Source of the DNA: Myxococcota bacterium
GTDB lineage: Bacteria > Myxococcota > Polyangia > GCA-2747355 > JAKLHH01
Assembly: GCA_022710245.1 (NCBI GenBank)
Contig: JAKLHH010000151.1
Location: forward strand, 1 to 10,675
Length of the DNA stretch: 10,675 nt
Direction of reading: 5' to 3'
The position numbers and the translations under genes are program-made. Shown in pieces: positions 1 to 6,878 of the stretch (position 1 is its first letter; each line of letters starts with the position of its first letter). The notes beneath the pieces were generated by a model. That model made no database searches. It worked only from the letters and a program-made list of their open reading frames with translations, and was not told the DNA's origin.

Positions 1-388
1 CGAGCGCGTTGCCGAGGATGGTGACGATCAGGATCGGCCTGCGGCCGTGCAGGTCGGAGAGTCGGCCGAGGACCGGCGAGGCGAGGAACTGCAGCAGCGC
101 GTAGACCGAGCCGAGGACGCCGCCGAAGAGCACGGTGACGAGGAAGCCCGTCGAGCTCGTCGGGCCGGCGTGGCCGATCGAGCCAAGCAGCGCGGCGAGC
201 CGCCCGACCAGGCTCTCCGCCCCCTCCCGCTGCAGGTAGTACGTGAGCATGGAGGGGAAGAGCGGGAAGATGATCGAGAAGCCGACCAGGTCGAGGAACA
301 CGGTGAGGAGCACGACGCGCAGCTGCCGGCGTCGCCCCAGCCCGGTCGCGTCGGCTGCGGGGGCCTTCCCGGCGTCGTGGTGCGGCAT
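1..388 (-). CDS. MFS transporter, N-terminal part (runs off left edge)
   Basis: The gene reads leftward from an ATG at 388-386 and leaves the window, so only about 129 residues are seen. The protein has a short hydrophilic N-terminus, a first membrane segment at about 22-44 (VVLLTVFLDLVGFSIIFPLF), a roughly 40-residue stretch unusually long for a TM1-TM2 loop, a second segment at about 83-104, and then the major facilitator motif A, GRLSDLHGRRP (108-118), leading into TM3. Motif A with D111 and R116-R117 is the hallmark of the MFS, and the overall look is closest to the TetA-like drug/H+ antiporter branch. It should be an inner-membrane secondary transporter; the substrate cannot be told from this part. 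No clear Shine-Dalgarno sequence precedes the start. It diverges from the lipoprotein gene across 140 bp. Confidence 0.87.
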   Translation of the reverse strand, partial: MPHHDAGKAPAADATGLGRRRQLRVVLLTVFLDLVGFSIIFPLFPSMLTYYLQREGAESLVGRLAALLGSIGHAGPTSSTGFLVTVLFGGVLGSVYALLQFLASPVLGRLSDLHGRRPILIVTILGNAL

Positions 389-516
389 GGGCTAGGTGTA
401 GTGCGAAACACGCGCGGGCGCCACCCTCGCGGGGCGCCGGTGGAACAAAACCGTTGGCCCCTCGCGACGAGATCGGCGATGCTAGCGTCGACCGCACCGA
501 ACCAGGTCAACCAACC

Positions 517-521
517 AGGAG
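517..521 (+). promoter_or_regulatory. Ribosome binding site that decides the lipoprotein start
   Basis: AGGAG lies 7 nt before the ATG at 529. It selects this start over an in-frame ATG at 454, which would add 25 residues (with D/E/R) ahead of the signal peptide and spoil it. Confidence 0.8.
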
Positions 522-528
522 CACACCG

Positions 529-1242
529 ATGAGCACCTGCAAGCTGCTGTCCGTCGTCGCTGGCCTCGCCCTCGCGCTGGGGGCGTGCAAGACCGAGGAG
601 AAGAAGGTCACTGACCCCGCCGCCGGGAGCGCGGCCGGCAGCGCCGCGACCAAGCCCGAGCCCGCCGCCGGCGGCGCCGGCGGTGGCGCGTTCATCTGCA
701 AGGACGCCCCGGCCGTGGAGAAGATCCCCGCCGGCCCGGTCAAGGGCGAGGCGAACCTGAAGCCCTTCGTGGCCAAGGCGATCTACTTCGAGCCGGGCTT
801 CAAGGCCTGGCGGATGATCGTCCACGAGAACGCGCTCTCCAGCCCCACCGGCCTGGTGACTGGCGGCCAGAGCATCAACATCGATCTCCCCGAGGACCCG
901 GCGGCCGGCAAGAAGTGGACGCGCCCGATGAAGTACGGCGACGGCTACTTCCAGATCGTGAAGCCCGACGACCCGCAGAACACCACCAGCTGGAACGCGA
1001 GCAACGCCTGGGCGATCGAGATCACCAAGTGGGAGCAGAAGCCCTACGACCCGAAGGGGAGCGTCTTCCAGGAGGCGGGCAAGGCCTCGGGCCGCATCGC
1101 CGTCTGCTACCAGGGCGGCGGCAGCTTCAAGGACTCGTGGGCCGCGGGCACCTTCGAGAACGTCCCCATCCGCTACATGGGCAAGCCCTACTGGATGAAG
1201 GAGGCGGAGAAGAAGGAAGAGAAGAAGGAGGAGAAGAAGTAG
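529..1242 (+). CDS. Putative lipoprotein of unknown function
   Basis: This is a 237-residue protein. Residues 1-19 form a type II signal peptide (one Lys, hydrophobic core, LGAC lipobox) with the lipidated Cys at 20. A low-complexity Ala/Gly/Pro/Lys linker (about 21-54, with AAGSAAGSAA) tethers a compact domain (about 55-222). That domain is rich in Trp (94, 130, 155, 161, 168, 204, 222) and has two cysteines, C57 near its start and C193 near its end, which could form a disulfide. The C-terminus is a highly charged Lys/Glu tail (about 224-237). It should be a membrane-anchored envelope protein, most likely facing the periplasm or outer surface. I do not recognise the folded domain. It is followed after 67 bp by the radical SAM-glycosyltransferase gene on the same strand; joint transcription is possible but not shown. 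Confidence 0.88.
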   Translation: MSTCKLLSVVAGLALALGACKTEEKKVTDPAAGSAAGSAATKPEPAAGGAGGGAFICKDAPAVEKIPAGPVKGEANLKPFVAKAIYFEPGFKAWRMIVHENALSSPTGLVTGGQSINIDLPEDPAAGKKWTRPMKYGDGYFQIVKPDDPQNTTSWNASNAWAIEITKWEQKPYDPKGSVFQEAGKASGRIAVCYQGGGSFKDSWAAGTFENVPIRYMGKPYWMKEAEKKEEKKEEKK

Positions 1243-1250
1243 AGCGGCGC

Positions 1251-1274
1251 CGCGGGGTGGGTGGGGGCCCCGCG
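1251..1274 (+). other. GC-rich inverted repeat between lipoprotein and radical SAM genes
   Basis: CGCGGGG (1251-1257) and CCCCGCG (1268-1274) can pair as a 7 bp stem with a 10 nt G-rich loop. It has no T-run after it, so it is not a convincing intrinsic terminator. It may slow polymerase or be chance in such GC-rich DNA. Confidence 0.3.
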
Positions 1275-1309
1275 CAGCGGCCGCGACCAGCCATGAGCTC
1301 CTCCTGCCG

Positions 1310-3736
1310 ATGAGGGTCTTCCTCGGCAACTCTCCCTGGAGCCGTCCGGGCAAGTACGGGGTGCGGGCCGGCAGCCGCTGGCCGCACCTGGAGGACGCCA
1401 CCTCCGAGTACATGCCCTTCCCGTTCTTCCTCGCCTACGCCGCCGCCGTCCTCGAGCAGCGCGGGCACGAGGTGCTGCTCGTCGACGGGATCGCCGAGCG
1501 GCTGAGCGACGAGGTCTTCGACGCGCGCCTCGCCGCCTTCGCGCCGGAGCTCGTGCTGCTGGAGGTGAGCACCCCCTCGCTGGACGTCGACGAGCGCTGC
1601 TGGCGGCGCGTCCGCGAGCGCCTCGGTCCCGAGGTGAAGCTCGCGCTCGCCGGGCTGCACTGGCCGCTGCGCGAGCCGGCGTGGCTCGACGCGCACCCGG
1701 AGGTCGACCACGTCCTCGTCGGCGAGTACGAGCTCACGCTCGCCGATCTCTGCGGGCGGCTCGACCGCGGAGAGCCGCTCGAGGGGCTGCCCGGCCTGGT
1801 GCACCGGCTCGAGGGCCACGCCTCGAGCAGCGGGGTCCACCCGCTGGTGGAGGACCTCGACGCGCTCCCCTGGCCGGCGCGGCACCACCTGCCGATGCGC
1901 GACTACCACGACGAGCCCGGCTCCATCCCGCGGCCGAGCGTGCAGATGTGGGCGAGCCGCGGCTGCCCCTACCGGTGCAGCTTCTGCGCCTGGCCACAGA
2001 TCATGTACGGCGGCCACCGCTACCGCACGCGCCGCGTGGTCGACGTCGTCGACGAGATGGAGTGGCTGGTCCGCGACTGGGGCTTTCGCTCCGTCTACTT
2101 CGACGACGACACCTTCAACCTCGGCAAGCGCAGGATGCTCGAGCTCTGCGCCGAGCTGCGCGAGCGGGAGCTCGGCGTGCCGTGGGCCTGCATGGCGCGC
2201 GTCGACGGCATGGACGACGAGGTGCTCGAGGCGCTGGCCGGCGCGGGGCTCTCGGCGGTGAAGTACGGCGTCGAGTCGGGGGACCAGGGGCTCGTCGACC
2301 GCTGCGGCAAGCGCCTCGACCTCTCGCGCGTGCGCGAGGTGGTGCGCGCGACCCACGCCCTCGGCGTCCGCACGCACCTCACCTTCATGCTCGGGCTGCC
2401 GGGCGAGACCCGCGAGACCGCGCGTCGCACCATCGACCTCGCGCTGGAGCTCGCGCCCGGGTCGCTGCAGTTCACCCTCGCCACGCCGCTGCCGGGGAGC
2501 GCCCTCTACCGCGAGCTCGAGGCCGAGGGCAAGCTCCGCACCCTCGACTACTCGCAGTACCTGGGCTTCCATCGCGCGGTCCTCCGCACCGACGAGCTCT
2601 CCGCCGAGGAGCTGGAGGGGATCCTCGGGGAGGCGGAGCGGCGCTGGGCCGAGCGGCGCGCGGCCAGCGTCCCGCGCACGTTCTGCGCGCCGTCGGTGGT
2701 GCCCGGGGAGGAGCGGGCGCCGGAGCTGGCGACCGTCATCATCCCCAACTACAACGGCGAGCGCGTGCTGCAGGAGGCGCTCCTCGCCGCGCTCGCGCAG
2801 AGCTGGCGCCCGCTCCAGGTGATCGTCGTCGACGACGCCTCGACCGACGGCTCGGCGGCGCTGGCCGAGGCGCTCCCCGAGGTGGAGGTGATCCGGCGCC
2901 CCGAGAATCGCGGCTTCGCGGCGACGGTGAACGCCGGCCTGCGCGCGGCGCGCGGGCGCTACGTCGCGCTCCTCAACAGCGACACGCGCGCCGAGCCGGG
3001 CTGGCTGGAGACCTCGATCCGCGCCCTCGAGCGGCACCCCGACGCGGGGGTCGTGGCGGCGAAGGTCCTCACCTTCGATCACCCGCCCCGGATCTGGGCG
3101 GTGGGGATCGGCGTCACGCGCGGGGGCTACGTCTTCAACGTGGGCCAGGGCGCACCCGAGCGCGGCCAGTTCGACGCCGGCCGCTACGTGCCCGGCGCCT
3201 CCGGCGCGGCCTCGGTCTGGCGCCGCGAGGTCTTCGAGATCGTCGGCGGCTTCGACGAGGTCCTCGCGCACTACCTGGAGGACGCGGACCTCTCGCTGCG
3301 CGCGCAGCTCGAGGGCGTCCGCTGCTGGTACGAGCCGGGGGCGGTGGTGCAGCACCACGGCGGCGCCGCGATCGGCGGGCAGGGCGCGCCGCTGCAGGTG
3401 CGCCAGGTCGCGCGCAACACCGCGCTGCTGCTGCTCAAGGACGTGCCGCGCTCGATCCTGCGCCGGCACCCGCTCCGCATCGGCGGCAGCCTCCTCGGCA
3501 TGCTCGCGCACCACGCCGCGCTCGGGCGAGGCCGCGCCAGCCTGCAGGGGCTGCTGCAGGGGGCGCTCCTCGCCGAGCAGATGATCGCCAAGCGCAAGCG
3601 GGTGCTCGGGCACCAGAAGGTGCCTGACCAGCGCGTCCTCGACCTGATGCGCGAGTCGGAGGCGCTGCTCCGCGAGACCGCCGCGCAGCTCCCGGCGCTC
3701 TCCCGCGCCCGGCTGCGGCTGCAGGGGCTGACGTGA
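1310..3736 (+). CDS. B12-binding-type radical SAM enzyme fused to a family-2 glycosyltransferase
   Basis: The protein has 808 residues in three parts. Residues 1 to about 165 resemble a cobalamin-binding Rossmann domain (VDG at 58-60), but without the DxHxxG axial-His motif, so any cobalamin would lack a protein His ligand. Residues about 205-440 are a radical SAM core: C219-x3-C223-x2-C226 for the 4Fe-4S cluster, FDDD at 264-267 and GLPGE at 362-366. Residues about 472-700 are a GT-A glycosyltransferase of the GT2/rhamnosyltransferase-like type: IIPNYNG, DDAST from 508, the metal-binding NSD (556-558), and ED at 657-658 as likely catalytic base region. A helical basic tail follows (about 700-808). 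A cytoplasmic or membrane-associated enzyme that modifies and extends a sugar or lipid-linked glycan is a reasonable inference; the substrate is unknown. The start lacks a good Shine-Dalgarno sequence, but MRVFLGNSPW looks like a natural N-terminus for B12/radical SAM proteins. Codon use is continuous across the fusion, with no internal stop or frameshift. Confidence 0.93.
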   Translation: MRVFLGNSPWSRPGKYGVRAGSRWPHLEDATSEYMPFPFFLAYAAAVLEQRGHEVLLVDGIAERLSDEVFDARLAAFAPELVLLEVSTPSLDVDERCWRRVRERLGPEVKLALAGLHWPLREPAWLDAHPEVDHVLVGEYELTLADLCGRLDRGEPLEGLPGLVHRLEGHASSSGVHPLVEDLDALPWPARHHLPMRDYHDEPGSIPRPSVQMWASRGCPYRCSFCAWPQIMYGGHRYRTRRVVDVVDEMEWLVRDWGFRSVYFDDDTFNLGKRRMLELCAELRERELGVPWACMARVDGMDDEVLEALAGAGLSAVKYGVESGDQGLVDRCGKRLDLSRVREVVRATHALGVRTHLTFMLGLPGETRETARRTIDLALELAPGSLQFTLATPLPGSALYRELEAEGKLRTLDYSQYLGFHRAVLRTDELSAEELEGILGEAERRWAERRAASVPRTFCAPSVVPGEERAPELATVIIPNYNGERVLQEALLAALAQSWRPLQVIVVDDASTDGSAALAEALPEVEVIRRPENRGFAATVNAGLRAARGRYVALLNSDTRAEPGWLETSIRALERHPDAGVVAAKVLTFDHPPRIWAVGIGVTRGGYVFNVGQGAPERGQFDAGRYVPGASGAASVWRREVFEIVGGFDEVLAHYLEDADLSLRAQLEGVRCWYEPGAVVQHHGGAAIGGQGAPLQVRQVARNTALLLLKDVPRSILRRHPLRIGGSLLGMLAHHAALGRGRASLQGLLQGALLAEQMIAKRKRVLGHQKVPDQRVLDLMRESEALLRETAAQLPALSRARLRLQGLT

Positions 3737-3781
3737 CTCGCCAGCCGAGCCAGCCGACGCCAGCAAGAGCGCAAGGCCTGG

Positions 3782-3802
3782 CGATCGCTGATCTCGCGAT
3801 CG
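3782..3802. repeat. Inverted repeat 1 after the fusion gene
   Basis: CGATCGC (3782-3788) and GCGATCG (3796-3802) form a perfect 7 bp stem around a 7 nt loop, 45 bp past the stop codon at 3736. It abuts a second inverted repeat. No T-run follows on either strand. Confidence 0.55.
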
Positions 3803-3819
3803 AGGGGAGACTCCCCTCG
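3801..3819. repeat. Inverted repeat 2, perfect 9 bp dyad overlapping a promoter
   Basis: CGAGGGGAG (3801-3809) and CTCCCCTCG (3811-3819) are perfectly symmetrical about one base. As RNA this would be an 8 bp stem with a 3 nt loop. As DNA it is a compact operator-like dyad covering the expected -35 region of the promoter at 3807-3835. Either a terminator-like hairpin for the upstream gene or a repressor site is possible. Confidence 0.5.
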
Positions 3820-3835
3820 CCTCATCCGGTATAAT
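3807..3835 (+). promoter_or_regulatory. Probable sigma-70 promoter of the small membrane protein gene
   Basis: A perfect TATAAT (3830-3835) stands out in DNA this GC-rich. At 17 nt upstream is GAGACT (3807-3812), which shares only GAC with TTGACA. Transcription would start near 3842 and give a leader of about 34 nt. A good Shine-Dalgarno sequence (GGAGGGG, 3862-3868) then precedes the GTG at 3876. Confidence 0.6.
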
Positions 3836-3875
3836 TCATTGACCTCACGGGGGGAAGACGCGGAGGGGTAACAAC

Positions 3876-4292
3876 GTGCGCTTGATCCTGGGACTCATCA
3901 AGGGCGGCATCATCGGCGGAGGCCTCGGCTTTGGCTTCATGCAGCTCGGCTCGCTGGCGCAGCAGGGCTTCATGCAGTACATCCTCTACGCGGTGATCGG
4001 CGCGCTGGTCGGCTTCATCGCGGGCAAGCCTTTCTGGCGGCACGAGACGATCTGGACCCCGGTCGTGAAGGCGATCGTCGGGGCCGGCATCTCCATCGGC
4101 CTCTACGTGCTGGTGGCGAAGTTCGCCAACTTCAAGGTGAGCTTCCTGGCGGACAGCCCGACCGTGACGGCCGTCCCCTACCTGCTCGGCGCCGCGATCG
4201 GCTCGCTCTACGGCATCTTCGTGGAGATCGACGACGGCGGGAAGGCAGACGCGAAGGGTGGCGGCAAGGGCGGCGGCAAGGCCGCCGAGTAG
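3876..4292 (+). CDS. Small four-helix membrane protein, function unknown
   Basis: This 138-residue protein starts at GTG (3876), with GGAGG (3862-3866) 9 nt upstream. Four hydrophobic segments are visible at about 5-23, 33-50, 63-82 and 96-115. The first and last are Gly-rich (GGIIGGGLGFG; LLGAAIGSLYG), suggesting tightly packed helices. KPFWRHETIW (51-60) forms a loop between TM2 and TM3. The tail (about 118-138) is hydrophilic and Gly/Lys-rich and probably cytoplasmic. It should sit in the inner membrane. I do not recognise a family and see no catalytic motif. It appears monocistronic: its own promoter lies just upstream, and it meets the convergent barrel gene 42 bp downstream. Confidence 0.85.
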   Translation: MRLILGLIKGGIIGGGLGFGFMQLGSLAQQGFMQYILYAVIGALVGFIAGKPFWRHETIWTPVVKAIVGAGISIGLYVLVAKFANFKVSFLADSPTVTAVPYLLGAAIGSLYGIFVEIDDGGKADAKGGGKGGGKAAE

Positions 4293-4334
4293 CGTCGTCC
4301 ACCCCGTCCACCACGCCCCTCCGCTCCTACCTTC

Positions 4335-5693
4335 CTACCAGCCAGCCCCGAGCTCGAAGATGATCCGCGTCCGCGAGGCGCTGTAGGTCCCCGCGCCGAC
4401 GGTCGTGGTCAGCGTGAGCTCGAGCGGGTTCGTCAGCGGGCGCCCGCTGCTCGCGTCCCGCGTGGCCTCGAAGGAGTGCGCGAAGGCGACGCCCAGGCGG
4501 AGCGCGCGGGCACGGAGCTCGATCCCGAAGCCCCAGACGTGCCGATCGAGGTCGAGGAGGATGGGCGAGGGCGTCGCCGGGCTGGCGCCGGAGCAGAACG
4601 CGTAGCCGGTGCGCACGATCAGGCGATCGGGCCAGGGCTGCGCCTCGACGCCGACGCGGGCCGAGAGCTGGCTGCCGAGCTCGACGCCGAGCGGGAGCTC
4701 GGCGAGCGGCCGCACCTCGCTCGCGCCGCCGCGGACGAGGAGGAGCGCGGCCTCCGCCGAGCGCGCCACGAGCGAGGCGTCCCAGCGCCGGTAGTCGAGC
4801 TCGAGGAGGACGTGGAGGCGCCGCGGCCCGAGCGAGGCGCCCACCCGCAGCGCGAGCGGCAGCGGGAGCTCCACCTCGGCGCTGCCGCCCCGGGTGCGGA
4901 GCGCGTCGACACCGACCGGCGCGCGCTGGGCCGGCCCGAGGACCAGCGTGCCGGAGATCCGCGAGCTGACCGGCAGGCTGACGGAGAGGCCGAGCTCGGC
5001 CCAGGAGGCCGGCCGCACCCAGGCGCCGAGGAGGCCGCCCGCGCGGACCGCGTCGCTCCCGGTGAAGAGCACGTCGAGATCGAGCGCGGGGCTCTCCACC
5101 TGATCGCCGGCCCGCCCGGCCCAGAGGGCGCGCCGGTGGAGGAGGCGGACGTGCGAGAGCTCGAGCGCCACGCCGAGCCCGAGCCAGCGCCTGCGGAAGG
5201 CGAGGCCGAGGCTGATCACGTGGCGGCGGAGCTCGAGCTCGCTGCCGAGGTAGCGAGCGGGCGCCTCGCGCGGCGAGGCCCCCAGCACCTGGCGGGGGTA
5301 GCTGGCGGTCTCGTCGAGGGCGAGGTGGGTGCCGACGCCGACCCAGAGCGCCCGGCCGGCGATCGGCAGGGCGAGCGCGAGGGAGGGCGCGAGGCTGGCG
5401 CCGGAGTCGTCACGCGCCTCCGCCCGCTGGTTCACCTCGTCGGTACGCACCACGGTGCGGGCGTCGCTGCGCAGCGCCAGCGCGGCGGTGAGGTTGGTCT
5501 CGACCCCGGGGAGGAGCGCGGGGTTGACCCAGAGCGCGGCCGCGCTCCGCAGCGAGGCGACCGCGGCCCCCGCGAGGCCGAGCTCGGCGGTGGAGCCCGC
5601 CGGCGCCTCGAGGGCCTGGGCGCGTGCCGGAGGCGCGCCGGGGAGCTGCAGCAGAGCGGCGGTCAGGAGCAGCGCTGGGCGGAGCGTCCTCAC
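4335..5693 (-). CDS. FadL/OmpP1-type outer membrane beta-barrel protein
   Basis: The 452-residue protein has a cleavable signal peptide (about 1-25, AxA site ARA before Q26). The mature N-terminus carries the FadL-family hatch signature: Gly/Ala-rich GLAGAAVASL (39-48) followed by WVNPALLPG (55-63), matching the NPA motif. Many alternating hydrophobic/polar strands follow, then YRRWD (301-305), SPILLDLDRHVWGFG (376-390), which corresponds to the family's conserved P-x-L-x-D-x-D-R segment, and GAGTY (433-437). It ends in an aromatic residue (W452), as outer membrane barrels do. Length agrees with FadL (about 420-450). The family carries hydrophobic compounds across the outer membrane; the substrate here is not predictable. 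The start is GTG at 5693-5691; no strong Shine-Dalgarno sequence is seen. It lies 124 bp after the lipoprotein gene at 5818-6318, separated by a tandem repeat. Confidence 0.83.
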   Translation of the reverse strand: MRTLRPALLLTAALLQLPGAPPARAQALEAPAGSTAELGLAGAAVASLRSAAALWVNPALLPGVETNLTAALALRSDARTVVRTDEVNQRAEARDDSGASLAPSLALALPIAGRALWVGVGTHLALDETASYPRQVLGASPREAPARYLGSELELRRHVISLGLAFRRRWLGLGVALELSHVRLLHRRALWAGRAGDQVESPALDLDVLFTGSDAVRAGGLLGAWVRPASWAELGLSVSLPVSSRISGTLVLGPAQRAPVGVDALRTRGGSAEVELPLPLALRVGASLGPRRLHVLLELDYRRWDASLVARSAEAALLLVRGGASEVRPLAELPLGVELGSQLSARVGVEAQPWPDRLIVRTGYAFCSGASPATPSPILLDLDRHVWGFGIELRARALRLGVAFAHSFEATRDASSGRPLTNPLELTLTTTVGAGTYSASRTRIIFELGAGW

Positions 5694-5714
5694 GGCGGGA
5701 GGATAACATCAACC

Positions 5715-5829
5715 GCACCCCCAGGTGGGTGAGGGGGCGCGCGCGGAGCTCTCCGCTACACGGTCAGCACCCCGGGTGGGTGAGGGGCGCGGAGCTGTGC
5801 GCTACGTCAGCATCCGGTCAGCACCCCGG
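5715..5829. repeat. Two-copy imperfect tandem repeat plus a third partial copy
   Basis: Copy 1 is 5715-5766 (52 bp) and copy 2 is 5767-5820 (54 bp). Both start GCACCCC, contain GGTGGGTGAGGGG and a GGAGCT-CGCTAC core, and end CGGTCA. A third copy begins at 5821 and stops after about 9 bp. CGGTCAGCACCCCGG is identical at 5761-5775 and 5815-5829. The right end covers the last codons and stop (TCA at 5818-5820) of the Cys-rich lipoprotein gene, so the unit contains the gene's 3' end. It fills most of the space between that gene and the FadL-type gene. Confidence 0.75.
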
Positions 5830-6318
5830 ACAGCTCCCGCGGGTCACCTTGCGCGCGTCCTGGCAGTCCTGCTCGGCGCGTGCGCAGCGGCTGCGGGCGT
5901 CCTCGTCGTCGAGGTAGCGGGCGATGCCGCAGATGCGCGAGGCCGCCGCACAGATCGCGCGCGTGTAGCGGCAGCTCCCGACCCCGCAGTGATCGTCCTT
6001 CTTCGCCCTGACCACCGGCTCGGCGGCCTCGACGCTCGGCGCCGGCGGCGGGGCTGGCTTCGCCTCCGGGGCGGCGTCGAGCGCGTGGCCCTCCGATCCG
6101 GCCGACTCCGGCGGCGTGCGCGTCGGCTGCTGGCGGGCCGGCATCCCCAGCGCGACCCGGCCCTGCTCGATCTGGCGCTCGAGGTCGCTGATCTCGCGGC
6201 GTCCTTCCCAGGGCGAGGAGGGGGCGGCCTGCATGGCGGTGGCCGGCGCTCCGGCGGAGGCGCAGGCGGCGAGCGCCGCGGCGAGCAGCCCCGGCACGAT
6301 GACGCGGGCTCCCATCAT
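5818..6318 (-). CDS. Cys-rich lipoprotein of the sigma operon, function unknown
   Basis: The 166-residue protein has a lipoprotein signal (LAAC, lipidated Cys19). Next come a short helical stretch (about 38-56, REISDLERQIEQGRV) and a Pro/Ala-rich linker (about 60-105). The C-terminal domain (about 107-166) has eight cysteines at 111, 116, 123, 130, 145, 152, 163 and 166. In the periplasm these would most likely form disulfides; metal binding is an alternative. Its ATG (6318) overlaps the stop of the TPR-like lipoprotein gene as ATGA. A second ATG follows directly, so initiation could be at either Met. It is the last gene of the sigma/anti-sigma/lipoprotein unit. I do not recognise the Cys domain. 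The stop codon lies inside the tandem repeat. Confidence 0.8.
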   Translation of the reverse strand: MMGARVIVPGLLAAALAACASAGAPATAMQAAPSSPWEGRREISDLERQIEQGRVALGMPARQQPTRTPPESAGSEGHALDAAPEAKPAPPPAPSVEAAEPVVRAKKDDHCGVGSCRYTRAICAAASRICGIARYLDDEDARSRCARAEQDCQDARKVTRGSCPGC

Positions 6319-6878
6319 TGTCCCTTGCCCCCCTGCTGGAGCTGCTGCAGCTGCAGCCGCTTGTTGATCTGGATCGAGGCCTCGAAGGCCGTGATCGCCT
6401 GGCGCGCGCTCTCCTTCGCCGCGGGCTTGTCCCCCTCCTCGTCGAGCCGCTTCGAGCGCACCTCGAGGATCTCGCCCTTCACCGCGTGCAGGTTGGAGAG
6501 GTAGAAGGACTCACGCGGGTGCGCCGCGACCGCGCCGTCGACCAGCTTGAGCGCGTCGGCCTCCTCGCCCTTCCCGAGGAGGAGCTTGGCGAGCCGAGCC
6601 GTGGCGTCGAGGCGCGCCTCTTCGGCCTCGGGCCAGCGCGACTCGAGCTTGAGCGCGAGGATCGCGCGCACGGCCTCGATGGCACGGTCGACCTGCCCCT
6701 GCTGCAGGTAGAGGTCCGCCTGGTGGTGCAGCGAGCGCGCGCTGGAGAGGACGAGCATCAGCTCTTTGTCGAGGCGTGGCGCCTCCTGGCACGGACAGCA
6801 GGCGCTCGATGGGTCGCGCTGGGAGGCGCAGCCGGCGAGGGCGAGCACGAGCCCGAGGACGATGACGGCGATCCTCAT
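6315..6878 (-). CDS. TPR-like helical lipoprotein of the sigma operon
   Basis: This is a 187-residue protein. The signal peptide ends in the lipobox LAGC with lipidated Cys17. A short Cys-rich patch, CCPC (27-30), follows. The rest is helical with tetratricopeptide-like pairs at about 46-75 (QADLYLQQGQVDRAIEAV), 91-121 and 125-172, the last leading into a Gln-rich end. TPR arrays usually bind other proteins, so a scaffold or partner-binding role in the periplasm is inferred. The ATG at 6878 overlaps the anti-sigma stop (ATGA), with GGGAGG upstream, and the stop at 6315 overlaps the next start in the same way. Co-translation with the membrane anti-sigma suggests it works with that protein, perhaps as a periplasmic sensor or as an output of the response; neither is shown. 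Confidence 0.84.
   Translation of the reverse strand: MRIAVIVLGLVLALAGCASQRDPSSACCPCQEAPRLDKELMLVLSSARSLHHQADLYLQQGQVDRAIEAVRAILALKLESRWPEAEEARLDATARLAKLLLGKGEEADALKLVDGAVAAHPRESFYLSNLHAVKGEILEVRSKRLDEEGDKPAAKESARQAITAFEASIQINKRLQLQQLQQGGKGQ

Noticed and set aside
441..458. Sigma-54-like TGGAAC...TTGG sequence ahead of the lipoprotein gene
   Set aside because: Spacing between the two halves is 2 nt too long, and the -12 GC is not in place.
454..528. Upstream in-frame ATG for the first lipoprotein
   Set aside because: It would add a charged leader before the signal peptide. The ATG at 529 has AGGAG at ideal spacing.
28..1413. 461-codon minus-strand frame across the MFS and lipoprotein genes
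   Set aside because: It is antisense to the lipoprotein and out of frame with the MFS gene, whose correct frame shows membrane segments and motif A.
1681..3627. 648-codon plus-strand frame inside the fusion gene
   Set aside because: It is a shifted shadow, almost entirely Arg/Ala/Pro/Gly, with no recognisable motif.
1127..3766. 879-codon open frame on the minus strand opposite the radical SAM-glycosyltransferase gene
   Set aside because: The plus strand carries clear catalytic motifs throughout. The antisense frame is low-complexity Arg/Ala/Glu/Leu sequence with no domain, as expected from third-position GC bias.
3781..3788. GCGATCGC octamer, like the cyanobacterial HIP1 repeat
   Set aside because: It is seen as one isolated copy, is part of an inverted repeat, and the gene content is not cyanobacterial.
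4476..5732. 418-codon plus-strand frame opposite the FadL-type gene
   Set aside because: It is charged low-complexity sequence without domains. The opposite strand has a signal peptide, the NPA motif and a barrel pattern.
5725..6504. 259-codon plus-strand frame over the lipoprotein genes
   Set aside because: The minus strand has two lipoboxes and ATGA coupling. The plus frame has no supporting feature.
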